Part shown: piece by piece, positions 1 through 5,700 of the stretch
How positions within the stretch are numbered: the stretch's first letter is position 1
Layout of the letters: every line of letters begins with the position of its first letter
Assembly (NCBI GenBank): GCA_900545455.1
Contig: UQZF01000111.1
Coordinates: forward strand, 1 to 9,149
Source of the DNA: an uncultured Eubacteriales bacterium
GTDB lineage: Bacteria; Bacillota; Clostridia; Lachnospirales; Lachnospiraceae
Direction: 5' to 3'
DNA: 9,149 nucleotides
The notes under the pieces: model-generated
Database searches by the model: none
What the model saw: the letters and a program-made list of their open reading frames with translations, nothing else
Told to the model about the DNA's origin: nothing
Made by a program: the position numbers and the translations under genes

Positions 1-818
1 GTACTTGTAGTTTCCGGTTCCGTAGGCTGCGTTGTCTCTTCGGTCGTGGTCTCAGTCTCCCTCTCCGTTGGCTTTGTCGTCTCCTCGGTCGTGGTCTCAG
101 TCTCCCTCTCCGTTGGCTTTGTCGTCTCTTCGGTCGTGGTCTCGGTCTCCCTCTCCGTTGGCTTTGTTGTCTCTGCCGTCGTCGCCTCCGTTTCCCTTTC
201 CGTAGGCTGTGTCTCCTCTGCGGTTGCAGCCTCCGTCTGTCTCTCTGTCTCGGTTCTCACTTCCGTTATCTGTTCTGTTGTGGTCGGTGCAGGCGTTGTG
301 GCAGCTGCAGTCGTTGACCGCTCCGTTGTACGCTGCTGCGCAGTTGTCCTCTCCATCGCCTTCTGTGTGACCGATTCAGTCGTCGTATTATTTACCATTG
401 TACCTGTAGTCTCTGTTTCCTTTTCAACAGTGACACATTCTGACAGCACATACGCGACGCGTCCGTTATATACTATACGATACCATCTTGTCTTATTGCC
501 GGCTTCGATTACCTCTATGCTTTCTCCCTCTTCAACACTTCCCAATATTGATGCACTCTTATTAGGACTGCTGTATATATCTGCCTTTGAAGCCACTTCA
601 AGCATCGTCGTGATTTCATTTCCCTCTGCCTCTGCTTCCTGCTTTGCATAGCCCTCTGTGTCCTCCGTCTCATCCGCTATATCTGTCGGCGACACATTTC
701 CAAACAGGTTAGCAAAGACCGCATATTCATTTGTATCATTCTGCTGCGTGGATTTAGCGCATGCCGTCAACAGTCCTGACAACACCAGCATGACTAATAT
801 TGATATTTTTCTCCGCAT
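1..818 (-). CDS. Lipoprotein with SH3-like domain and Thr/Glu/Pro repeat stalk (3' end outside window)
   Basis: The reading frame is open for 272 codons from ATG 818 to the left edge with no stop, so the C-terminus is missing. Residues 1-20 form a lipoprotein signal peptide: MRRK charged start, hydrophobic core and lipobox LLTAC with Cys20 as the predicted lipidated residue. Residues ~73-131 look like a bacterial SH3 (SH3_3) domain, with the typical pattern of short beta strands, 'ILGSVEEGESIEV' and 'WYRIVYNGRVAYVLSE'. From ~135 onward the protein is almost only Thr, Glu, Pro, Arg and Lys, with a 15-residue tandem repeat (ETTKPTERETETTTE) from ~residue 216. I infer an exported, membrane-anchored protein whose extended stalk spans the wall and whose SH3 domain may bind peptidoglycan or glycan. 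The start has a good ribosome binding site (GAGGTAAGG, 4-5 nt before ATG). It is the last visible gene of the glycosyltransferase operon and overlaps the GT2 gene by 65 bp. The exact function is unknown. Confidence 0.85.
   Translation of the reverse strand, partial: MRRKISILVMLVLSGLLTACAKSTQQNDTNEYAVFANLFGNVSPTDIADETEDTEGYAKQEAEAEGNEITTMLEVASKADIYSSPNKSASILGSVEEGESIEVIEAGNKTRWYRIVYNGRVAYVLSECVTVEKETETTGTMVNNTTTESVTQKAMERTTAQQRTTERSTTAAATTPAPTTTEQITEVRTETERQTEAATAEETQPTERETEATTAETTKPTERETETTTEETTKPTERETETTTEETTKPTERETETTTEETTQPTEPETTS
11..215 (-). repeat. 45-bp tandem repeats coding the Thr/Glu/Pro stalk
   Basis: Units begin at about 11, 56, 101, 146 and 191, exactly 45 bp apart, each encoding 15 residues of the type ETTKPTERETETTTE. 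The three middle units are almost identical at DNA level. The outer ones (11 and 191) are diverged, with Gln in place of Lys and 'tttcc' in place of 'tctcc'. Because 45 is a multiple of three, gain or loss of a unit keeps the reading frame, so stalk length can vary between strains. Confidence 0.9.
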
Positions 819-1671
819 TTATCCTTACCTCTGCCGCATTCACACCTTCACCTGATGAGCTCTTGTCCGCTGAATACAGCTTTCTCTTATATATTTCCAA
901 AATTCCGTACGGGACAATACATGCCGCAATAGGTCTCATCACATATAACCATCCCTTCGGAAATAAAATTCCAAGCTTCTTATAATTTCTGTATCTGCAC
1001 TTTGCCTCATTCAATCTCTGCCTTATATTGCGACGCCTGAATGAATCGCTGTCCTCACGATAACAGAACAAACGCTCTTTAAGATTCGCTCCTCTGAGCC
1101 CCGCTGCTCTCAGCCTCATAAAAATTTCATAGTCCTCACATCTGAGCATCTCTTTAGATTCTATGTACCCCTGATTCGTGTCAAATATCTCAGCCCTATA
1201 CATCACCGTCGGATGTGCATACGGTGAAAATCTCAAATAGTCCTTCTCCGCAGGTTCAACGGGCATCTCTCTATATCCCCACACGCCATTGTCATCAAAG
1301 AGATCTATGCAGCATCCAACCCATGAATACTCGGGATTAGCTTCAAGAAATTCCTTCTGCCTGCGCAATCTGTCAGGATATGATATGTCGTCCGCGTCCA
1401 TTCTCGCTATATACTTTCCTCTCGCCTTATCGATACAGGCGTTCAATGAAAATGCAAGCCCATGATTCTGCTCCTGCCCGATTAAAATTATTCTTTTATC
1501 CAATGCGGCTATCTCTTTTAAAATGTCTGCCGCCTCAGAACATGAACCATCATCATATATGATAAACTCAATATCCCTGATTGTCTGATTGAGGATTGAA
1601 TTCACCGCCCCCAGCAACACTTCCTTGTTAAGTTGGTTATAAACTCCCATAATAACCGATATCTCAGGCAT
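754..1671 (-). CDS. Family 2 (GT-A) glycosyltransferase
   Basis: A 305-residue protein with the classical GT2 layout: 'ISVIMGVYNQ' first beta strand (residues 4-13), 'IIYDDGS' nucleotide-binding Asp pair (37-43), 'MDADD' metal-binding DxD motif (91-95), 'HPTVMYRA' (153-160) and 'CEDYEIFMRL' acceptor/catalytic-base region (178-187). The C-terminal part (about 235-265) is amphipathic and basic, without a clear multi-pass membrane region, as in many peripheral-membrane capsule or exopolysaccharide transferases. It probably adds one sugar from a nucleotide-sugar donor to a lipid-linked repeat unit; donor and acceptor cannot be read from sequence. The start has a clear ribosome binding site (GGAG, 8 nt before ATG) and lies 24 bp after the GT4 stop, so the two are co-transcribed. 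Its last 65 bp overlap the start of the lipoprotein gene. Confidence 0.9.
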   Translation of the reverse strand: MPEISVIMGVYNQLNKEVLLGAVNSILNQTIRDIEFIIYDDGSCSEAADILKEIAALDKRIILIGQEQNHGLAFSLNACIDKARGKYIARMDADDISYPDRLRRQKEFLEANPEYSWVGCCIDLFDDNGVWGYREMPVEPAEKDYLRFSPYAHPTVMYRAEIFDTNQGYIESKEMLRCEDYEIFMRLRAAGLRGANLKERLFCYREDSDSFRRRNIRQRLNEAKCRYRNYKKLGILFPKGWLYVMRPIAACIVPYGILEIYKRKLYSADKSSSGEGVNAAEVRINAEKNINISHAGVVRTVDGMR

Positions 1672-1695
1672 TTTGACATCTCCATTCCCTGTATT

Positions 1696-2856
1696 TCACG
1701 AGATCATTTTATCTGCTTCCCCGTATATCCTCTGCATCACGGCAATTACTTCAACATCTGCGAACCTTCTCACCGACGCTCTGCTGTTTTCCGCGCAGCT
1801 TCTGCGATATGTTTTGTCGGAATACATTTTTAATATGGCTTCTTTAAACATATCCGCATCATTTCTATCACACATTATTCCGTTTACACCATCTATGATA
1901 TATTCGCTCGTCCCCCGGTTCTTAAATGCGATAACCGGTACGCCGCATGCAAGTGCCTCAATCGCCGCAATGCCAAGTCCTTCTCTAAGCGACGGAAATG
2001 CAAACACATCCGCTGTCTGCAAAACTTTATCCATGTCACTGCAAAATCCCAGCAGTCTTACCTTATCTGTGAGTCCCTTATCCTCAATAAGCTTTTCCAA
2101 TTTTTCTTTCATTGGTCCGACTCCGCATATACTGTAATAAATGTCGTCCCTCTGCAAAGCTGCGATTGCTTCTATAATTACCTGTTGATTTTTATTTTCA
2201 TTAAGCTCTGCTGCCGTCACAATATGAAACGCTCCCGGCGGAACCTGAAGCTCATATCTCATTTTTTCTGATATTTCCCGCATCGGCTTGAATCTGTCCA
2301 TGTCAACTCCCACACCATGTATGTGCTCAACATGCCCGTTTTTCTTCAGGCTGAAATGCTCCTTTACGTTGATATAATCCTCCCGGTTAATCGTTATTAT
2401 GACATCTGTCATGTGTGCCATAAGCTTTTCAACCGGATAATAGAGCAACCAATTAACAAGCGGAGCTCCTTTATAAAAATGAAGTCCGTGTGCGGTATAT
2501 ATAATGTATGTATTAATCCTGCTCCTATATGCCGCTATCCGTGCACACACACCTCCCATCGGATTATGGCAATGCACAATTGATATCTGCTCATTTTCTA
2601 TTATTTCTCTTATCTGCCTTATTGCCTTCATCGCCGCATGGAGATTTAGCGGTGATTTCTCTATATCAATGCTATGAAGCTTTATCCCCTGATCCACAAG
2701 TTTTTGTTGGTCGAATGAGTAAACCTGCTTCGTAAAATTTGACGCATAGTGAACCTCATACCCCATGTCCTGCATTATCTTCACGTCATTCATTTCAAAC
2801 TGTGGCACAAATCCACTGATTGTGGTTACAAACAAAATTTTTTTTATCATTCTCAT
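1696..2856 (-). CDS. Family 4 (GT-B) glycosyltransferase, exopolysaccharide type
   Basis: A 386-residue protein if started at ATG 2856. It has the GT-B fold pattern. The N-terminal Rossmann half contains 'KKILFVTT', 'GYEVHYAS', 'IVHCHNPMGG' and 'YTAHGLHFYKGAP'. The linker is 'HIHGVGVDMDRFKP'. The C-terminal half contains 'ICGVGPMKEKLEKL', 'VRLLGFCSDM' and the EX7E donor-binding motif in 'REGLGIAAIEALACGVPVIA' (Glu292 and Glu300). This is the family of EpsD/CapM-like enzymes that extend lipid-linked capsule or exopolysaccharide units on the cytoplasmic face. I chose ATG 2856 because GGGGAAG lies 9 nt upstream; ATG 2850 is also possible. The frame is open further upstream to the recombinase stop codon at 2944-2946, with only a TTG at 2880 that lacks a ribosome binding site. 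It is the first gene of the three-gene operon, and no convincing promoter lies in the 87 bp between it and the recombinase gene in the present orientation. Confidence 0.9.
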   Translation of the reverse strand: MRMIKKILFVTTISGFVPQFEMNDVKIMQDMGYEVHYASNFTKQVYSFDQQKLVDQGIKLHSIDIEKSPLNLHAAMKAIRQIREIIENEQISIVHCHNPMGGVCARIAAYRSRINTYIIYTAHGLHFYKGAPLVNWLLYYPVEKLMAHMTDVIITINREDYINVKEHFSLKKNGHVEHIHGVGVDMDRFKPMREISEKMRYELQVPPGAFHIVTAAELNENKNQQVIIEAIAALQRDDIYYSICGVGPMKEKLEKLIEDKGLTDKVRLLGFCSDMDKVLQTADVFAFPSLREGLGIAAIEALACGVPVIAFKNRGTSEYIIDGVNGIMCDRNDADMFKEAILKMYSDKTYRRSCAENSRASVRRFADVEVIAVMQRIYGEADKMIS

Positions 2857-2890
2857 AAAGCACAGCTTCCCCGGAAACAATATAAATAAA

Positions 2891-2937
2891 GCAGGTATAA
2901 TTTCGCAGATTATTTCAATCTGCGAAATTATACCTGC
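2891..2937. repeat. 47-bp perfect palindrome containing the left recombination site; terminator-like hairpin
   Basis: Arms of 21 bp (2891-2911 and 2917-2937) are exact reverse complements around the 5-nt centre ATTTC (2912-2916). On the minus strand it starts 6 nt after the recombinase stop codon, and the stem is followed at once by TTTATTTATA, so in the recombinase transcript it forms a long hairpin plus U-rich tail, an intrinsic-terminator layout, although the stem is A/U-rich. Positions 2907-2928, read on the minus strand, match 4299-4320 on the plus strand exactly over 22 bp, including the 5-bp centre. Confidence 0.9.
2907..2928 (-). other. Putative recombination site, left copy (inverted)
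   Basis: This 22-bp segment, read on the minus strand, is identical to 4299-4320 read on the plus strand. The core is AGATT-GAAAT-AATCT: two 5-bp inverted arms around a 5-bp asymmetric spacer, which is the geometry of a tyrosine-recombinase crossover site. In direct orientation all five spacer bases differ between the copies, and in inverted orientation all five match. The match ends on both sides with a mismatch. Function as a crossover site is inferred. Confidence 0.7.
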
Positions 2938-2943
2938 AAGGTC

Positions 2944-4092
2944 TTATATTTTCTGCTGTTCTTCCTGGTATTGACCATCTTTTTTACCCGTATAATTGTC
3001 ATATTCAGCAAACATTGTGTTAATATACCGGCGCTTCGTATCCATTGTCGGGTGAACGTACCTGTTGAGCGTTATTTTAACATCGGAATGTCCCATTATT
3101 TCACTAAGGCTCTTTACATCCATTCCGCTGTTTACGCAGTTAGTCGCAAATGTATGCCTCAATACATGAAAATTTTTCTTTTTGATACCCGAATATTGCA
3201 AATAGCCGGCATACTTATTCTGATATGTGCGTGGTTCCATAGGTCTGTTTAGTTTAAGTACATACCCATGTTCATGATAATACGGGATAAGCCATTCAAT
3301 AACCGTATCGGCTAACGGAATAGTCCTCTTTGAAAAAATGCTCTTAGGTTCACTCTCCACCAATGCTGTCTTAGAGCTTTCTCCCTCAACAGCAATCCTC
3401 TGAACAGTTCTATTCACATGCAGAAGTCTGCTATCCAAGTCAATATCCTCCCATTTTAAAGCACAGACCTCTCCAAGACGCAATCCTGTTGCCAGACACA
3501 GCATAATTCCTGTCTTATATATATCACTGTTATCATACAGATATGAAATCAGCTTTATCTGCTCGGCTTTTTCAAAAGATTCTATCGGCTTTGACGCCAC
3601 ACTTGTCTTATCACTCTTGAGCCTGCATGTTTCAACAGAATATACTGATGAGATATATTTCAACAACTGATTTGTAACACATACTATGCTTCTTTGTATG
3701 CTCGATGATATATCTTGTTCCTTTGTGAGTATAAGCTTCACCTTCTCAGTATTAAGTTCAGTAACACCAAGATTTCCTATAATATTGCGGATATATCCCT
3801 TATATATATTTCTATACTTGACGCATGTTGAATGTTTTCTCATCTTTTCCATATAATCAAGCCACTCCTCGGCAACAGCGTCCGTTTTCACATCATTTCT
3901 GCTTAAATCTGCCCCTGCTGTCATAGTCTGCGCAGCTCTTCTGGCTTCCGCAAGCTTGCGGCGGACCTCATTGTATGATTTGGCATACACGGAATGTACA
4001 CAGGTAGTACCACAATATACATCCTTTACTGAATACCGTCCCTCCCATCTTCCATCTTTACGTTTACGCACATTCTCTCCTTTTCTAGGCAT
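2944..4092 (-). CDS. Tyrosine recombinase (site-specific integrase/invertase)
   Basis: A 382-residue protein of the phage integrase/XerD superfamily, acting on DNA. The N-terminus (about 1-45, 'RKRKDGRWEGRYSV') resembles the arm-binding AP2-like domain of Tn916-type integrases. A helical core-binding domain follows (about 70-150), then the catalytic domain (about 175-365). All catalytic residues are visible: Arg205 in 'ATGLRLGE', the beta-hairpin Lys in 'SKRTIPL' (~255), His309 and Arg312 in 'HVLRH', His335 in 'IMGHSDV' and nucleophile Tyr345 in 'NRYVHP'. The protein therefore appears active. ATG 4092 was chosen because AAGGAGGTGG (4099-4108) lies just upstream; the longer frame to 4146 would need a TTG start. 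No excisionase, relaxase or other mobile-element gene accompanies it. The gene lies between two inverted copies of a 22-bp site, which suggests that it inverts its own segment. A mini Tn916-like element carrying only int is the main alternative. Confidence 0.9.
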   Translation of the reverse strand: MPRKGENVRKRKDGRWEGRYSVKDVYCGTTCVHSVYAKSYNEVRRKLAEARRAAQTMTAGADLSRNDVKTDAVAEEWLDYMEKMRKHSTCVKYRNIYKGYIRNIIGNLGVTELNTEKVKLILTKEQDISSSIQRSIVCVTNQLLKYISSVYSVETCRLKSDKTSVASKPIESFEKAEQIKLISYLYDNSDIYKTGIMLCLATGLRLGEVCALKWEDIDLDSRLLHVNRTVQRIAVEGESSKTALVESEPKSIFSKRTIPLADTVIEWLIPYYHEHGYVLKLNRPMEPRTYQNKYAGYLQYSGIKKKNFHVLRHTFATNCVNSGMDVKSLSEIMGHSDVKITLNRYVHPTMDTKRRYINTMFAEYDNYTGKKDGQYQEEQQKI

Positions 4093-4180
4093 AAAACGCC
4101 ACCTCCTTGTTGATTTGCGACCATTTTTTTGACCACCAATACTCAAAATACTCCCCTTCGAGCAATATACCTAATTTAGT

Positions 4181-4245
4181 CTTATTGAGCTCAGAATACG
4201 TTGTTGACAAATTGTTTCCTTTTAACTATACTTAACCTCAATAAG
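4181..4245. repeat. 9-bp inverted repeat flanking the outward promoter
   Basis: CTTATTGAG (4181-4189) and its exact reverse complement CTCAATAAG (4237-4245) lie 56 bp apart centre to centre, one upstream of the -35 box and the other over the predicted transcription start. The right copy also overlaps a small hairpin TAACCT/AGGTTA (4233-4249). Possible roles are repressor operators or arm-binding sites of the recombinase. No function is shown by the sequence. Confidence 0.45.
4204..4232 (+). promoter_or_regulatory. Strong sigma-A-type promoter facing out of the recombinase segment
   Basis: TTGACA (4204-4209) and TATACT (4227-4232) are separated by exactly 17 bp, a near-perfect housekeeping promoter with expected start near 4239. 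It reads rightward, away from the glycosyltransferase operon and across the right-hand 22-bp site, and the transcript meets a terminator at 4369-4428 after about 190 nt. No full gene lies downstream before that terminator. The rpsT promoter of this window has the same two hexamers and the same spacing, which supports recognition by the same sigma factor. Confidence 0.75.
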
Positions 4246-4262
4246 GTTATTAATATAAAAAG

Positions 4263-4349
4263 ATGTTAGATATTCCTTTAAATTACCGTGTTTGGGGGAT
4301 TTCGCAGATTGAAATAATCTATGAATATTATAGTCATCGTGCAACATAA
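4263..4349 (+). other. 28-codon open frame crossing the right recombination site
   Basis: ATG 4263 opens a frame of 28 codons (MLDIPLNYRVWGISQIEII...) ending at TAA 4347-4349. It begins 24 nt after the predicted start of the outward promoter and runs straight through the 22-bp site. There is no good ribosome binding site (only AAGG 16 nt upstream), so translation is doubtful. Its frame through the site is the same as that of the GT4 gene through the left copy, so inversion would join the two open frames. Confidence 0.25.
4299..4320 (+). other. Putative recombination site, right copy
   Basis: Exact 22-bp match, in inverted orientation, to 2907-2928. The crossover core is AGATT-GAAAT-AATCT (4306-4320). 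Outside the core the right flank (ATGAATATTATA) also resembles the palindrome arm (GCGAAATTATA) with one inserted base, so the site may be a diverged version of the left palindrome. Confidence 0.7.
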
Positions 4350-4368
4350 GTTAAAGAAAGATTTAATG

Positions 4369-4428
4369 ACCGCTCAATTTTTATTCATCTCTTTGTTGAT
4401 TGAATAAAAATGAGCGGTTTCTTGTTTT
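4369..4428 (+). terminator. Intrinsic terminator isolating the switch from tyrA
   Basis: Arms 4369-4387 (ACCGCTC...ATTCA) and 4401-4418 pair over 18 bp with a single bulged A and a 13-nt loop, followed by TTCTTGTTTT. The U-rich tail is on the plus strand only, so it stops rightward transcription. As sequenced it would end the transcript of the outward promoter. If the segment inverts it would end the recombinase transcript. Confidence 0.8.
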
Positions 4429-4438
4429 GAAAAAAAGC

Positions 4439-4467
4439 TTGTTTTTTAAAGTACTGTATCATATTAT
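4439..4467 (+). promoter_or_regulatory. Candidate promoter for the AAA-ATPase remnant and tyrA
   Basis: TTGTTT (4439-4444) and TATTAT (4462-4467) are separated by 17 bp, giving a start near 4474. It lies just after the terminator at 4369-4428, so it is the only visible promoter for tyrA. A 12-bp perfect palindrome, ATGATATATCAT (4473-4484), covers the predicted start point and could be an operator. An overlapping TATTAT at 4465-4470 would give 20-bp spacing and is less likely. Confidence 0.5.
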
Positions 4468-4521
4468 TATACATGATATATCATATTTTGAAGTCGAGTA
4501 TGCAATGAAGGTGACATGACT

Positions 4522-4614
4522 ATGGGAAGATTTGTTAATCCTGATAATGAAACATTCAGAATTGCCATTAATTCGGAAATATACGTTGATAAGGAAGGAA
4601 ATTTGACACAATGA
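4522..4614 (+). pseudogene. 5' fragment of an AAA-ATPase-like gene, truncated at tyrA
   Basis: ATG 4522 opens a 30-residue frame, MGRFVNPDNETFRIAINSEI and then YVDKEG, with a good ribosome binding site (AAGGTG, 8 nt upstream). From memory this matches the conserved start of the AAA-ATPase-like/PD-(D/E)XK family common in Lachnospiraceae, whose members begin near 'RFVNPDNsaFqvAlNSeIYVDKTG' and continue for about 500 residues. Here the homology stops after 'YVDKEG', and the frame ends at TGA 4612-4614, overlapping the tyrA ATG as ATGA. The Walker A region and everything after it are absent. The fragment may now act only as a translated leader for tyrA. Confidence 0.65.
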
Positions 4615-5693
4615 ACACACTCACAGTTGGTTTTATCGGAATCGGTCTTATCGGCGGTTCCATCGCAAAAGTTCTAAAGAAAAATCGACCTGACATATAT
4701 ACAATCGCATACAACAGAAGCGAAGCCCCTCTAAAGCAGGCTGTCGCCGACGGCGTAATAGACAAGGCGGCAGACATCGACGAGAGCTTTCTCGCCTGCG
4801 ACTTTATCTTTTTGTGCACACCTGTCGAATACAATTCGGTCTACCTAAAAAAGCTCATGCCTTTTATCAAAAAGGGCTGCATCGTGACCGACGTCGGAAG
4901 CGTGAAGGGCTACATCCACAGCACGGTAAAGGAGCTCGGACTCGAGGAGTGCTTTATCGGCGGACACCCTATGGCAGGCTCCGAAAAGACAGGCTACGCA
5001 AACGCCTCGGACATTCTGCTTGAGAACGCATTTTACGCGATAACGCCTACCAAGATGACCACTCAGGATATGCTCGCAAGATACATAGAGCTTGTCAAGC
5101 TCACGGGTGCAATCCCGGTTGTGCTCGAGCCGGAGCACCACGACTACAGTGTTGCCGGAATAAGCCATGTTCCGCACATCATCGCCGCATCGCTCGTCAA
5201 CCTCATCAAGCATTCCGACGATGCCGACGGGACCATGAAGCTTCTCGCCGCAGGCGGTTTCAAGGACATAACAAGAATCGCCTCCTCATCCCCCGAAATG
5301 TGGGAGCAGATATGCACCACCAACACGGACGCGATAGTGAAGCTTCTTGGCGATTACATAGATTATCTCTCCGATATAAGGGGCATTATCTCGTCAAAGG
5401 ACCATGCCGCACTCAACGCGTTTTTTGACGAAGCGAGACAGTACCGCAACTCCGTCGCCGACGGCAGGCGCGGGCCTATCATCAAGGAACACGTCGTATA
5501 CTGCAGTATTCAGGATAAGGAGGGTGCTCTTCTCGATGTTATAAGCCGTCTCACAGCTTCACACATCAACATAAAGAACCTCGCCATCGTGAACAATCGC
5601 GACAGCGAGGACGGCGCATTAAAGATTCTTTTCAACAACGAGCTCGACAAACTCGCCGCAATCAATGTGCTCGGCGACAGCGTCGTGTCATAG
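4611..5693 (+). CDS. tyrA: Prephenate dehydrogenase with ACT domain
   Basis: A 360-residue cytoplasmic enzyme that oxidatively decarboxylates prephenate to 4-hydroxyphenylpyruvate with NAD+, the step committing chorismate flux to tyrosine. The N-terminal Rossmann motif is 'GFIGIGLIGGS' (7-17). The substrate-site signature 'GGHPMAGSEKTGY' (117-129) carries the conserved His119 and Ser124. 'SHVPHIIAASL' (185-195) and 'FKDITRIASS' (217-226) are the usual helical-domain motifs. A C-terminal ACT domain (about 293-358) is present, probably the site of tyrosine feedback inhibition. Length is normal for a monofunctional, ACT-containing TyrA; no chorismate mutase domain is present. ATG 4611 is preceded by AAGGAAGGAAA and overlaps the stop of the AAA-ATPase remnant. 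It is not next to aroF or aroA here and is convergent with spoIIP, 28 bp away. Confidence 0.95.
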   Translation: MNTLTVGFIGIGLIGGSIAKVLKKNRPDIYTIAYNRSEAPLKQAVADGVIDKAADIDESFLACDFIFLCTPVEYNSVYLKKLMPFIKKGCIVTDVGSVKGYIHSTVKELGLEECFIGGHPMAGSEKTGYANASDILLENAFYAITPTKMTTQDMLARYIELVKLTGAIPVVLEPEHHDYSVAGISHVPHIIAASLVNLIKHSDDADGTMKLLAAGGFKDITRIASSSPEMWEQICTTNTDAIVKLLGDYIDYLSDIRGIISSKDHAALNAFFDEARQYRNSVADGRRGPIIKEHVVYCSIQDKEGALLDVISRLTASHINIKNLAIVNNRDSEDGALKILFNNELDKLAAINVLGDSVVS

Positions 5694-5700
5694 CTTTGCC

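Larger units (their letters stand above)
4093..4298. other. Intergenic part of the putative invertible segment
   Basis: These 206 bp between the recombinase start and the right-hand recombination site hold the outward promoter (4204-4232), the 9-bp inverted repeat and the recombinase ribosome binding site (4099-4108). I see no strong minus-strand promoter for the recombinase. A TATAGT on the minus strand with a TTAATA 17 bp upstream is a weak candidate. No complete gene is present. Confidence 0.6.

Noticed and set aside
11..215. CRISPR array
   Set aside because: The repeats are directly adjacent 45-bp coding units without unique spacers.
46..651. Plus-strand 201-codon frame rich in Val and Ser
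   Set aside because: It is the complement of the Thr/Glu repeat lipoprotein on the minus strand; the Val/Ser pattern is the shadow of Thr/Glu codons, and the minus-strand frame has a signal peptide, an SH3-like domain and a ribosome binding site.
2893..2901. TATAAT inside the palindrome as a promoter -10 for GT4
   Set aside because: TATAAT occurs on both strands because of the palindrome, and neither copy has a recognisable -35 box at 16-18 bp or an extended -10.
4093..4146. Upstream TTG start for the recombinase
   Set aside because: ATG 4092 has a nearly perfect AAGGAGGTGG ribosome binding site; the extra 18 residues are not typical of the family.
2944..4320. A full integrative conjugative element or prophage
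   Set aside because: Only a recombinase gene is present; there are no transfer, replication, excision or cargo genes. A mini Tn916-like element with 12-bp terminal inverted repeats and 5-bp coupling sequences remains possible, but the exactly complementary spacers fit inversion better.
4321..4407. 28-codon frame starting at ATG 4321
   Set aside because: No ribosome binding site, and it runs into the terminator stem; no similarity recognised.
4369..4428. T-box leader of tyrA
   Set aside because: The GACCGCTC segment faintly recalls the T-box ACCGC motif, but there is no conserved T-box sequence, specifier loop or upstream stem I, and the hairpin precedes the visible tyrA promoter.
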